Of a stretch of DNA of 64,000 bases, positions 44,664-52,676 are shown in pieces; positions within the stretch are counted from its first letter, which is position 1; every line of letters starts with the position of its first letter. The DNA is taken from contig JAIQFH010000020.1 of NCBI GenBank assembly GCA_020073385.1, forward strand, positions 42,801 through 106,800. The letters are read 5' to 3'. The notes beneath the pieces are model-generated. The model saw only the letters and a program-made list of their open reading frames with translations, was not told where the DNA came from and made no database searches. Both the position numbers and the translations under genes were made by a program. This stretch comes from Terriglobia bacterium. GTDB lineage: Bacteria > Acidobacteriota > Terriglobia > Terriglobales > Acidobacteriaceae.

Positions 44664-45998
44664 ATGCGCATCGCATACCTCGAATGCTTTTCCGGCATTA
44701 GTGGCGACATGTTTCTGGGCGCCCTAGTGGATGCCGGGGTTCCGGCACGACTGCTGGAAGAGACCGTTGCGGCGCTCGGAGTCGGCGCGAAACTGGAGAT
44801 TTCGAGGGTGGTGCGCAGCGGGATTTCGGCGACCAAAGTGGACGTCTGGGTCGATGGCGAAAAGGATATGCCTCGGGAGGAGTACTGGGCCAAGCAAACC
44901 GCGGAACACCCGCATTCCCATACTCATCCTCACTCACACACGCACTCCCATGAGCATGCGCACTCTCACGGAAAGGATGCAGCGGCGGCTCCGCACGAGC
45001 TTGAGCATGCACATTCGCATCGCGGGCTGACGGAAATACGCCAGATGATCTCAGCCGCGCCGATCTCTGAGTCGGCAAAAAACACGGCTGTCCGCATTTT
45101 TGAGGCTTTGGGTGCGGCGGAGGCCAAGATACACAGCGTCCCGGTGGAATCCATTCACTTCCACGAGGTGGGCGCGGCTGATGCCATCGTGGATATCGTT
45201 TGCGCCGCCGTAGGTGTCGAAGCTCTCGGGGTAGACGAGCTTGTTTGCTCGCGTCTGAATGTCGGGGGCGGAACGGTGAAATGTGCACATGGCACGTTCC
45301 CCGTCCCTGCGCCGGCGACGGTCGAACTGTTGCACGGTGTGCCGGTGTATTCGTCCGGTCTTGAAGCGGAATTGGTTACCCCGACAGGAGCGGCAATTGC
45401 TCGGACGCTCGCAACATGTTTTAGCGCGTTCCCGGAGATGAAGATTGAGAAGTCGGCGTACGGAGCGGGATCGCGGGATTTTCCGGGGCATCCCAATGTG
45501 CTCCGCCTGGTGATCGGCGAGGCGCTGCCAGCGCTCACTGCGAAAACGAAATCCGAAACTATCTCAGTGCTGGAAGCGAACCTCGACGATTTGAATCCCC
45601 AGGTATTCGGCTACGTGATGGATCGTTTGCTGGAGGAAGGGGCTTTGGACGTGTTCGGAATGCCGGTGCAGATGAAGAAGAGCCGGCCGGGGGCCCTGCT
45701 GACCGTGCTCTGTAAATCGGAAGATGCGGAGAAACTGGCTCAGCTAATATTTTCCGAGACCACGACTTTGGGAGTTCGTCGTCGGGATGAATCGCGGCAG
45801 ACGCTGGCCCGGCGCTGGGAGAGCGTACGCACCGAGTGGGGCGAAGTTCGCATCAAGATTGCCAGCATGAACGGGACGGTCACGAATTACGCGCCTGAGT
45901 ACGAGGACTGCCGGCGGATCGCGGCGGAGCATCATGTGCCTCTGAAGACGGTGATGCAGGAAGCATCGCGGGCATATTCGAGAGACAAAAAGCATTAA
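44664..45998 (+). CDS. larC: Nickel-pincer cofactor biosynthesis protein LarC
   Basis: 444 residues. DUF111 signature at the start: RIAYLECFSGISGDMFLGAL; then a histidine-rich stretch (residues about 90-125, repeating HSHTHPHSH), followed by SVPVESIHFHEVGAADAIVDI, LELLHGVPVYSSG-like VELLHGVPVYSSG, and LEANLDDLNPQVFGYVM in the C-terminal CTP-dependent cyclometallase part. LarC inserts nickel into the pincer nucleotide used by LarA. In many bacteria larC is split and joined by frameshifting; here one continuous frame covers both parts. Divergent from argS; larB, larE and larA are not in the window. Confidence 0.95.
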   Translation: MRIAYLECFSGISGDMFLGALVDAGVPARLLEETVAALGVGAKLEISRVVRSGISATKVDVWVDGEKDMPREEYWAKQTAEHPHSHTHPHSHTHSHEHAHSHGKDAAAAPHELEHAHSHRGLTEIRQMISAAPISESAKNTAVRIFEALGAAEAKIHSVPVESIHFHEVGAADAIVDIVCAAVGVEALGVDELVCSRLNVGGGTVKCAHGTFPVPAPATVELLHGVPVYSSGLEAELVTPTGAAIARTLATCFSAFPEMKIEKSAYGAGSRDFPGHPNVLRLVIGEALPALTAKTKSETISVLEANLDDLNPQVFGYVMDRLLEEGALDVFGMPVQMKKSRPGALLTVLCKSEDAEKLAQLIFSETTTLGVRRRDESRQTLARRWESVRTEWGEVRIKIASMNGTVTNYAPEYEDCRRIAAEHHVPLKTVMQEASRAYSRDKKH

Positions 45999-45999
45999 C

Positions 46000-46030
46000 C
46001 ACACAGGACACAGAGGGGCATTGAGGAAGT
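46000..46030. repeat. CACAGAGG-type repeat between larC and metG
   Basis: CCACACAGGACACAGAGGGGC and following words resemble the DNA within argS (43574-43627). It belongs to a dispersed intergenic repeat. Confidence 0.5.
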
Positions 46031-46058
46031 CACACCACTGCACTCGACAACCAAGATT

Positions 46059-48062
46059 ATGACCAGGAAGTTTTACATCACGACACCGATTTACTACGTG
46101 AATGCGCGACCCCATATTGGGCACGCTTACACGACTATTGCGTGCGACACGATTGCGCGGCGCCAGCGACTGCTGGGCGCGGATACATTTTTTCTCACTG
46201 GGACCGACGAGCACGGGCAGAAGATCGAGCGCGCGGCAGAGGCCGCCGGCAAATCGCCGCAGCAATATGCAGACGAGATCTCTGGAGAATTCCGCGCGCT
46301 GTGGAAGCGGATGGGGATTTCCAACGATGATTTCATCCGCACGACCGAAGAGCGGCATAAGAAACGCCTGCAGGAACTGTTCCGCCGCATTCGCGACAAC
46401 GGGTACATCTACAAGGGCACATACACGGGACAATACTGCGTTTCTGACGAACTCTACGTCGATGGCGCGCAGCCGGGTGATCCCTGCCCGATTTGCGGGC
46501 GCATCACCGAAACCGTCCAGGAAGAGAATTACTTCTTCAAGCTCTCGGCATTTCAGGACAAGCTGCTCGAACTTTACACGAATCCTGACTTCATCCGGCC
46601 CGAGACACGACGCAATGAAGTGATTTCGTTCGTCCGGTCAGGGCTACGCGATCAATCGATCAGCCGCTCGACCTTCTCGTGGGGCGTTCCTGTTCCGGAC
46701 GATTCCAAGCATGTGATTTACGTCTGGTTCGACGCGCTGGCCAACTACATTACGGCGATTGGCTATGGCTCGACTCATGCGGGCGCGCAAGAGGCGTTCA
46801 AGAAATACTGGCCCGCCGATGTTCACATGATCGGCAAGGAGATCGTACGGTTTCATTGTGTGTACTGGCCGGCGTTCCTGCTCGCGGCGGGATTACCACT
46901 GCCAAAGGCAATCGTCGCTCACGGCTGGCTGCTCTTCGAAGAAAGCAAGATGTCGAAGTCGCGCGGCAACATCGTGCGAACCGAAACCATCCTCGACGTG
47001 CTCGGAGCAGATGCGCTGCGCTATTTCCTGCTGCGCGAAGTCGTCTTCGGACAGGATGGATCATTTTCGTTCGACGCGCTAGTGCAGCGCTACAACTCGG
47101 ACTTGGCCAACGGCATTGGGAATCTGGCCAGTCGTACTCTGACGATGATTAACCGGTACTTCAAAGGTGAAGTGCCGTATCCATCGCCTGGGGCGGCGAA
47201 GACGGCTGCCGACGATGTGGTCGCGGAAACGGCGCGCAAGGCGATCCGGGAGTTCTCTACCCTGTTCGATCAATTCCAATTCTCCCGCGCATTGGAGACG
47301 GCATGGGGCCTCGTCGCGACTGTCGACAAATACATCGTCGAAAACGAGCCTTGGTCGCTGGGCGAGAAGCAGGATGATGAGAGCCGGGCGCGGCTGGCGA
47401 CGGTTCTGTACACGTCGGCCGAGGCGCTACGGATTGCGACGGCGCTCGCTCATCCGGTCATTCCCGATGCGACGGCAAAGATCTGGCAGCAGATGGGACT
47501 AGGAGACATCAAGAAACTAGATCTGAACAAGCTGGCTTGGGGCCAGCTGCCGCTAGGTACGAAGCTCGGAGACATCAGTCCGGTGTTTCCGCGCGCCGAC
47601 AAGAGCGCCGTTGAAAGGATGCAGAAGATGGAAGATCAGCAACGAGGGCCGGTTGTGGAAGAGGCGAAAGAACCGGTGGCTCCTGCAGCCCCGCCGGCAC
47701 CACCCACAAGCACACCGGCTGCTGTCGCCACCGACGGCAAGATCGCGATTGACGACTTTGCGAAAGTCGACTTGCGCGTAGGGCTGGTGAAAGTCGCCGA
47801 GCGTGTGCCGAAGTCGGACAAGCTCTTACGGCTGGAGATTGATATTGGAACGGAAGTGCGGCAGGTCTTGGCCGGAATCGCCGAGGCTTATGCGCCCGAG
47901 ACGCTTGTGGGCAGAAAAGTGGTTATTGTTGCGAATCTCGCGCCGAGAAAGATGCGGGGACTGGAATCCAATGGGATGATTGTTGCCGCGTCGCTGGAGG
48001 GTGGCAAGCCGGTGCTGGCTAGCTTCCTGGAGGACGTGCCGATAGGGGCGAGACTGAAATAG
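46059..48062 (+). CDS. metG: Methionyl-tRNA synthetase with C-terminal tRNA-binding domain
   Basis: 667 residues. HIGH-type motif VNARPHIGHAYTTIACDTIA, DEHGQKIERAAEAAGK, a single zinc-knuckle (CPICGRITETVQEENYFF), KMSKS in EESKMSKSRGNIVRTE, and from about residue 560 an OB-fold domain FAKVDLRVGLVKVAERVPKS that binds tRNA and dimerises. Charges tRNA-Met. A proline/alanine-rich linker joins the two parts. Starts 60 bp after larC. Confidence 0.97.
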   Translation: MTRKFYITTPIYYVNARPHIGHAYTTIACDTIARRQRLLGADTFFLTGTDEHGQKIERAAEAAGKSPQQYADEISGEFRALWKRMGISNDDFIRTTEERHKKRLQELFRRIRDNGYIYKGTYTGQYCVSDELYVDGAQPGDPCPICGRITETVQEENYFFKLSAFQDKLLELYTNPDFIRPETRRNEVISFVRSGLRDQSISRSTFSWGVPVPDDSKHVIYVWFDALANYITAIGYGSTHAGAQEAFKKYWPADVHMIGKEIVRFHCVYWPAFLLAAGLPLPKAIVAHGWLLFEESKMSKSRGNIVRTETILDVLGADALRYFLLREVVFGQDGSFSFDALVQRYNSDLANGIGNLASRTLTMINRYFKGEVPYPSPGAAKTAADDVVAETARKAIREFSTLFDQFQFSRALETAWGLVATVDKYIVENEPWSLGEKQDDESRARLATVLYTSAEALRIATALAHPVIPDATAKIWQQMGLGDIKKLDLNKLAWGQLPLGTKLGDISPVFPRADKSAVERMQKMEDQQRGPVVEEAKEPVAPAAPPAPPTSTPAAVATDGKIAIDDFAKVDLRVGLVKVAERVPKSDKLLRLEIDIGTEVRQVLAGIAEAYAPETLVGRKVVIVANLAPRKMRGLESNGMIVAASLEGGKPVLASFLEDVPIGARLK

Positions 48063-48065
48063 CCA

Positions 48066-48118
48066 GTGAAGCAGCCGAGCGTCGCTCGGCGGACAGCCGA
48101 AGGCGGCTGTCCCCACAT
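48066..48118. repeat. Dispersed hairpin repeat between metG and tatD-like gene
   Basis: GCCGAGCGTCGCTCGGC and ACAGCCGAAGGCGGCTGT are adjacent inverted repeats. They would be translated if an upstream start of the tatD gene were used, but the TatD core begins after them. Confidence 0.6.
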
Positions 48119-48131
48119 AGACCGAACCAAA

Positions 48132-48956
48132 ATGTTCGTTGACTCTCATGCACATCTCGATGGGAAGCAGTTCGACTCCGACCGGGAGCAGGTAATCGCG
48201 CGTGCCCGCGAGGCTGGAGTCGTCGCGATGGTCGCGATCGGCAATGGAGATGGTCCGCCTCAACTCGATGCCGGGGTTCAGCTCGCGGAAAAATATCCGT
48301 TCATGTACGCGACGATCGGGATTCATCCCCACGAAGCACGGCTGGCGTCCGATCACGCGTATGCCGAAATGGAGCGACTGGCGCGGCTTCCGAAGGTCAT
48401 TGCGTGGGGAGAGATTGGACTCGACTATTACTACGATCAGTCCCCACGCGACACGCAAAAGGAAGTCTTCATTCGGCAAATGGAGTTGGCGGCCGCGGCC
48501 AAGCTGCCTATCGTGATTCATTGCCGGCCTTCGGACAACAGCGAAAACGCTTGGGACGACTGCCTGCAACTGATTCAAGAACAATGGGCCCCGAAAGGGA
48601 TTGGCGGCATCCTGCATTGCTTCACCGGAAACTGGCCGCAGGCGAAGCGCGCCCTGGATATGGGATTCATGATCTCGTTTGCAGGGAATGTCACCTTCCC
48701 CAAGGCCCAGCAAATCCGCGACGCCGCTCTAGAAGTTCCGCTCGACTGTATGTTCATCGAAACCGATTGCCCTTATCTGGCTCCCATCCCGCACCGCGGC
48801 AAGCGGAACGAACCCGCATACGTGAAAGAAACCGCCCGCAAAATCGGAGAACTGCGCGGTCTATCGATGGACGAGGTCGGGGAGCAGACTGCGCGCAATT
48901 TCTACAATTTTTTCAAAATCTCTGAAACCGCTGAAAACAAAGTTCCCACGTGCTGA
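48132..48956 (+). CDS. TatD-family metal-dependent hydrolase/DNase
   Basis: 274 residues from ATG 48132, where the conserved MFVDSHAHLDGKQFDSDR begins; upstream in-frame codons only cover a repeat. Metal-binding landmarks: DSHAHLD, WGEIGLDYYYDQSP (E-x-G-L-D), IVIHCRPS, GGILHCFTGNW, and FIETDCPYLAPIPHRGKRNEP. TatD enzymes are 3'-5' exonuclease/DNases linked to oxidised-DNA repair or quality control. Confidence 0.94.
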   Translation: MFVDSHAHLDGKQFDSDREQVIARAREAGVVAMVAIGNGDGPPQLDAGVQLAEKYPFMYATIGIHPHEARLASDHAYAEMERLARLPKVIAWGEIGLDYYYDQSPRDTQKEVFIRQMELAAAAKLPIVIHCRPSDNSENAWDDCLQLIQEQWAPKGIGGILHCFTGNWPQAKRALDMGFMISFAGNVTFPKAQQIRDAALEVPLDCMFIETDCPYLAPIPHRGKRNEPAYVKETARKIGELRGLSMDEVGEQTARNFYNFFKISETAENKVPTC

Positions 48957-49015
48957 GTCCCAACTTCTGTTAACCTCACATTGCGATTCCCTTCTTTCAG
49001 AAAGATTAGAAATGT

Positions 49016-49510
49016 ATGCCCGATAACAGCTTCGACGTCGTCAGCAAGGTCGATGTGCAGGAGGTCGCCAACGCCATCCAGCAGGCGTTGAAGGAGATCC
49101 ACACGCGCTTCGACCTGAAGGATTCCAAGTCGAATATCGAGCAGGAGAAAGATGCGATTGTGCTGCACTCGGCGGACGAGTACAAGTTGAAGGCAGTCAA
49201 TGACATCCTGCAGCAAAAATTAGTGAAACGCGGGGTCTCGCTGAAGGCTCTTACTTATGGGCCCGTGGAGCCAGCTGCCGGTGGGACCACCAAACGTCGC
49301 GTCACCATGCAGCAAGGCATCGCCATCGAAAAGGCCCGGGAAATCGTGAAGCTGGTGAAAGATTCCAAGAAAAAGGCTCAAGCCTCGATTCAGGGCGACC
49401 TGGTGCGCATCAGCGGCAAGGATCGGGACACGTTACAGGACGTGATCCAGTTGCTGAAGGGGCATGATTTCGGAATCGATTTGCAGTTTACGAACTACAG
49501 AACGAACTAA
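49016..49510 (+). CDS. yajQ: YajQ-family nucleotide-binding protein
   Basis: 164 residues, the full family length. Two RRM-like halves: NSFDVVSKVDVQEVANAIQQ, then RFDLKDSKSNIEQEKDAIVL, KRRVTMQQGIAIEKAREIVK and VRISGKDRDTLQDVIQLLKG, ending FGIDLQFTNYR. Some YajQ members bind cyclic di-GMP and act in virulence or stress control. Here the role is not evident from neighbours. Confidence 0.95.
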   Translation: MPDNSFDVVSKVDVQEVANAIQQALKEIHTRFDLKDSKSNIEQEKDAIVLHSADEYKLKAVNDILQQKLVKRGVSLKALTYGPVEPAAGGTTKRRVTMQQGIAIEKAREIVKLVKDSKKKAQASIQGDLVRISGKDRDTLQDVIQLLKGHDFGIDLQFTNYRTN

Positions 49511-49512
49511 AG

Positions 49513-49595
49513 CGGACCTCAGGCCTCGGACCTTGGGCGTCAGGCTTGAGAGATCTTTAGGCTTTGAGGTCCGGGGGCTGAAGTCTGAGGTCTGG
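49513..49595. repeat. Inverted repeat of GACCTCAGGCCT-like words
   Basis: Begins GGACCTCAGGCCTCGGACC and returns through CTTTGAGGTCC and GTCTGAGGTCTGG. Word content is shared with 20685-20747. It fills the yajQ-synthase gap and may fold as a long hairpin. Confidence 0.6.
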
Positions 49596-49600
49596 TCATA

Positions 49601-50590
49601 TTGAGCGCGCCTGCTACCATTAACGGAAAAGAAGTGTTCGACCTCCTGCGGGATGATCTCGTCTCCCTCGAGGACGAGTTCGGCCACGACACCGTCTCCA
49701 CAGTCAGGGCGATCACAGAGATCGGCGAGTACTTGCGCGCGGGCGGCGGCAAGAGAATCCGGCCCGCCCTGTTGCTGCTTTCCGCGAAGCTGCTGAACTA
49801 CCAGGGACGCGGTGCCGTTCGACTCGGCGCCGTCGTCGAGATCATTCACACCGCGACGCTCGTTCACGACGACATCATCGATGAAGCCAAGACCCGGCGC
49901 GGCCGCCCGGCGGCAAACACTCAATGGGGAAACTCCAAGTGCGTACTGGCCGGCGACTGGCTGTACATGCAGGCCTTCAAAATCGCCGTCCAGGAGCGGA
50001 ATTTCCGCATCCTCGACACGCTCATCGAACTCACTCAGCACATGGTCGAGGGCGAGTTGCTGCAGATCGAGAAACTGGGCAAGCTGATCACGCTCGACGA
50101 GCATTTCGATTTGATCTTCCGCAAGACGGCCTGCCTCTTTTCGGTCTGCATGCGGCTAGGTGCGATCCTGGGCGGGGCTACACCAGAGCAGGAGAGTGCT
50201 CTTGGCAAATATGGTCACGATTTGGGAATGGCCTTCCAGATCGTCGACGACGTGCTGGATTTGACCGCGTCGGAGGACGTGCTCGGCAAACCGGTTGCAA
50301 GCGACCTGCGCGAAGGCAAAGTCACTATGGCTGTGATTCACGCTCTTGAGCGTTGCACTGCCGAAGAGCGCGGCAAAATTGAGAAGATTTTGAAGGATCG
50401 GGCCTTTAATGGCGTAACGCATGCGGATATCCTTGCAATCCTGCAGCGCTATGGGTCGTTGGACGCGGCTACATCCCGCGCCGCCCAGTACGCGGAATCT
50501 GCCCGCAAGTCGATCTGTTTCTTCCCGGATTCTGAGATCAAGCGCGCCCTGCTTTGGGCGCCAGAGTTCGTGGTAGCGCGAGAGAAGTAA
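49601..50590 (+). CDS. Trans-polyprenyl diphosphate synthase (octaprenyl/heptaprenyl type)
   Basis: 329 residues from a TTG right after the repeat; a later start is possible. First aspartate-rich motif DDIIDEAKTRRGRPAANT (D-D-x2-D), conserved GGGKRIRPALLLLSAKLLN before it, and the second motif FQIVDDVLDLTAS (D-D-x2-D). Makes a long prenyl diphosphate, most likely the quinone side chain. The residues before the first Asp-rich motif that set chain length are small-looking (LVHDDIID), but product length cannot be read by eye. Confidence 0.92.
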   Translation: MSAPATINGKEVFDLLRDDLVSLEDEFGHDTVSTVRAITEIGEYLRAGGGKRIRPALLLLSAKLLNYQGRGAVRLGAVVEIIHTATLVHDDIIDEAKTRRGRPAANTQWGNSKCVLAGDWLYMQAFKIAVQERNFRILDTLIELTQHMVEGELLQIEKLGKLITLDEHFDLIFRKTACLFSVCMRLGAILGGATPEQESALGKYGHDLGMAFQIVDDVLDLTASEDVLGKPVASDLREGKVTMAVIHALERCTAEERGKIEKILKDRAFNGVTHADILAILQRYGSLDAATSRAAQYAESARKSICFFPDSEIKRALLWAPEFVVAREK

Positions 50591-51136
50591 CCTCTAACAC
50601 CATTGGGAATCAGTGGTTTACCTTGAAGCCGCCTTGTTCTAGGTGTGACCCGGAGCACAAAAATCCAGAAAATCTCAGGTTGATTGCCGTCACTTCGAAG
50701 GGTGACGGTAGCTACGGAAAATCCGGACGGTCCGCATCAAAATGCAGCCAGTTGGTGGGAGTGTCCGTTAGAGCGGAAGGCTAACGAGACGCACTGGCAT
50801 GCGAGTGGGGCACGCAGGTGACCTCACTTCTCCCCTTGGCACCTGAGAAAGGCAGGTCGCCGGGGGCCTATCCGCGGTGGATTCACCATCAACTAGAGAC
50901 GGCGGCTTCAGTCGAAGCTTAAGACGAAAGGCGCCTAGCTTTTTCGACGCGCCGGCCCGCAGGGCCGGAGGGACTTCGAGTGTACGCCGCTGTCTTGCTC
51001 ACCCTGTCGAGGAAAGTCCTCCTGAGAGACTCGCTCCTCGCACTGCAAAGCCGGACGGCCTCCATCGGAATCGTCCGGCTTTGTTTATACTGATTCCTTT
51101 CTTGCTGGGGCGAATCAAACTCTCTTATTCAGACTT
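50591..51136 (+). ncRNA. 546-bp gene-free region with stable hairpins and an end terminator; possible structured RNA
   Basis: No open frame looks like a gene. Several local stems are visible: CCGTCAC-TTCGAAGG-GTGACGG (50689-50710), CGTTAG-N9-CTAACG (about 50765-50787), GCCGGCCC-GCA-GGGCCGG (about 50952-50970) and a final intrinsic-type terminator (51047-51084). This layout suggests a transcribed, structured RNA on the plus strand. It is not a tRNA or rRNA and did not match tmRNA, RNase P, SRP or 6S RNA features I know, apart from a GAGGAAAGTCC word at 51010-51020 that lacks its RNase P context. Alternatively it is a long leader of the DedA gene. Confidence 0.4.
51047..51084 (+). terminator. 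Intrinsic terminator at the end of the gene-free region
   Basis: Perfect 11-bp stem AAAGCCGGACG / CGTCCGGCTTT with a 14-nt loop, followed by GTTTATAC. It ends 52 bp before the DedA start, so it either closes an RNA gene or attenuates the DedA transcript. Confidence 0.8.
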
Positions 51137-52108
51137 ATGAACGATCTCCTTGCGAGCATGGGGCGCCACGGCTATGCCCTGACCTTTGCCTTCCTGCTGG
51201 CTGAAACCATCGGCCTACCCTTCCCCGCTTCGATCGCGCTGGTCGCGGCGGGAGCTGCGATTGCGTCGCACACATTGTCGGCCTCCGGCGTGTTGCTGGC
51301 CGCCCTGGTTGCGCTCATTCTCGGTGACATCTGGCAGTTCTGGCTGGGGCGCTACACCGGTTGGGCGTTGCTCGGATTCCTCTGCCGCCTTTCCATGAAT
51401 CCCGAGACGTGCATCCTGCGCTCGGCGGAGTCGTTCTACAAGCGCGGGAAAGCCACCTTGGTTGTCGCCAAGTTCATTCCCGGAGTGAACACGATGGCGG
51501 CTCCGCTGGCCGGGAGCATGAAGATGCCCTTCGGACAGTTCCTGCGCCTCGACTTCGCGGGATGCGCACTTTACACGCTCACTTACCTTCTCATCGGATA
51601 CGTCTCACGTGATTTTCTTGCTGCCACCTTGAAGAGCATCTATGCCGCCAGCCGCGTCATGGAAGGAATCATCATCGTCGCGCTCGTGATTTACGTCGTG
51701 TATCGCATCGTGCAGTACCAGAAGTACCGCGAATATGACTTTGTGCCGCGGGTCCAGGCAGAGGAACTCGCAGAGCGTCTGGCAGCCGGGGAAGCCGACC
51801 GTCTGCAGATTGTTGACGTCCGCAGCCACGGCTATTATGACGTCGGGGCCGAACGCATTCTGGGATCCATCCGCATCGAGCCCAATAATCTTGAGGAAGA
51901 GTTGAAGAATCTCCCCAAGGACAAGGATATTTATCTCTACTGCACTTGAGCGCGCGAAACTACGAGCGCCCGGGTGGCGCACCTACTGAGGGACAAAGGA
52001 TTCAACACGTTCGTGATCGTCGGCGGACTTACCGCCTGGCGCAAGGCCGGGGGACATCTGGAATCTGTGCCGAAGAATGATCTGGTGAAGCTGCCAACCT
52101 TCAGTTAA
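51137..52108 (+). CDS. DedA-family membrane protein fused to rhodanese domain; in-frame UGA, probable selenocysteine
   Basis: 323 residues if UGA at 51947-51949 is read as an amino acid; otherwise truncated at 270. DedA/SNARE-associated part at residues 1-190: LLAETIGLPFPASIALVAAG, FIPGVNTMAAPLAGSMKMPF and several membrane helices. The rhodanese part starts at about 198 (VPRVQAEELAERLAAGEA, LQIVDVRSHGYYDVG, then LYCT-U-ARETTSARVAHLL, and VGGLTAWRKAGG). The frame continues unbroken for 52 more codons to TAA with the normal GG-x2-A-W end. Family members I recall have Cys at the UGA (YCTC-x2-E-x-TS). A hairpin with loop CGGGT starts 12 nt after UGA. Ordinary nonsense mutation is the alternative. 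Confidence 0.75.
51961..51985 (+). promoter_or_regulatory. SECIS-like hairpin after the in-frame UGA
   Basis: Pairs 51966-51970 (GCGCC) with 51976-51980 (GGCGC) around the 5-nt loop CGGGT. Three further pairs (G51964-C51982, A51962-T51984, T51961-A51985) flank two mismatches. The loop begins 21 nt after the UGA, inside the 16-37 nt range accepted for bacterial SECIS elements. It has G at its second position, also as expected. Purely by-eye structure. Confidence 0.5.
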
Positions 52109-52124
52109 CCGATTTCTGTTAACC

Positions 52125-52574
52125 TCACGCGCCGAACTGCCGCAGGTGATGATCGAGGTGTTTGTACATACCGCGACTCCACTCCGCAGGAGTCAATGCT
52201 CCAAAGAACGGATGCGGGTGGCGCGTACACTTCGCTTCTCCGCCCTGTTGGAACTCCCGCACACAAATCTTGAGCCGTTCCTGTTCGCGCGCGAAATCCC
52301 GCGCATCGCTGATGACGAGTTTCTTGTCGGTGGGATTGTTCTGAGAGAAAGGTTTCTCGTTCGTGTAGATCGGCTTCACAAGAGGGCCGATGATCCGGCC
52401 AATCAGGATGCGCGGCGGATTCAGTTTTCCCGATGCCATATCGAGCGCGGCGGAACAATGCGCCATCATCTGCGCCACATCCATCTTTCCCCACTGGCGC
52501 TGCGCCGCGGGTTGCAGGCTATCGATGCGTCCGATGACCTCTTCGATGGTCTCTTTCTCGAATAAATTCTTCAT
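52125..52574 (-). CDS. DUF1569 (DinB-like) protein
   Basis: 149 residues from ATG 52574, where AAGGAAC lies upstream; longer frames upstream overlap the MFS gene region and lack a reading signal. The DinB-like four-helix bundle has conserved WGKMDVAQMMAHCSAALDMA, with a metal-site His (H37), and HPFFGALTPAEWSRGMYKHLDHHLRQFG with a further His pair. DinB-like proteins often are metal-dependent thiol transferases; the DUF1569 role is unknown. Convergent with the DedA-rhodanese gene, 16 bp between stops. Confidence 0.85.
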   Translation of the reverse strand: MKNLFEKETIEEVIGRIDSLQPAAQRQWGKMDVAQMMAHCSAALDMASGKLNPPRILIGRIIGPLVKPIYTNEKPFSQNNPTDKKLVISDARDFAREQERLKICVREFQQGGEAKCTRHPHPFFGALTPAEWSRGMYKHLDHHLRQFGA

Positions 52575-52676
52575 ACGACCGTTCCTTGAGAATACCCTGA
52601 ATCGCCTGGAATCATAGCACTCCACTGAGTCTCTGCCCGCGCAGGGCGAGAGTACAATGAGGCGGCTTTGGACTGA

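Noticed and set aside
50750..50830. tRNA-like stretch (GGTGGGAGTGTCCG...)
   Set aside because: No T-arm consensus (GTTCGANTC) and no matching acceptor end on either strand.
51005..51025. GAGGAAAGTCC word suggesting RNase P RNA
   Set aside because: It is the conserved P4 word, but the following conserved bases and the 3' partner are absent and a terminator follows within 30 nt; the word also forms its own small hairpin (GAGGA-AAG-TCCTC).
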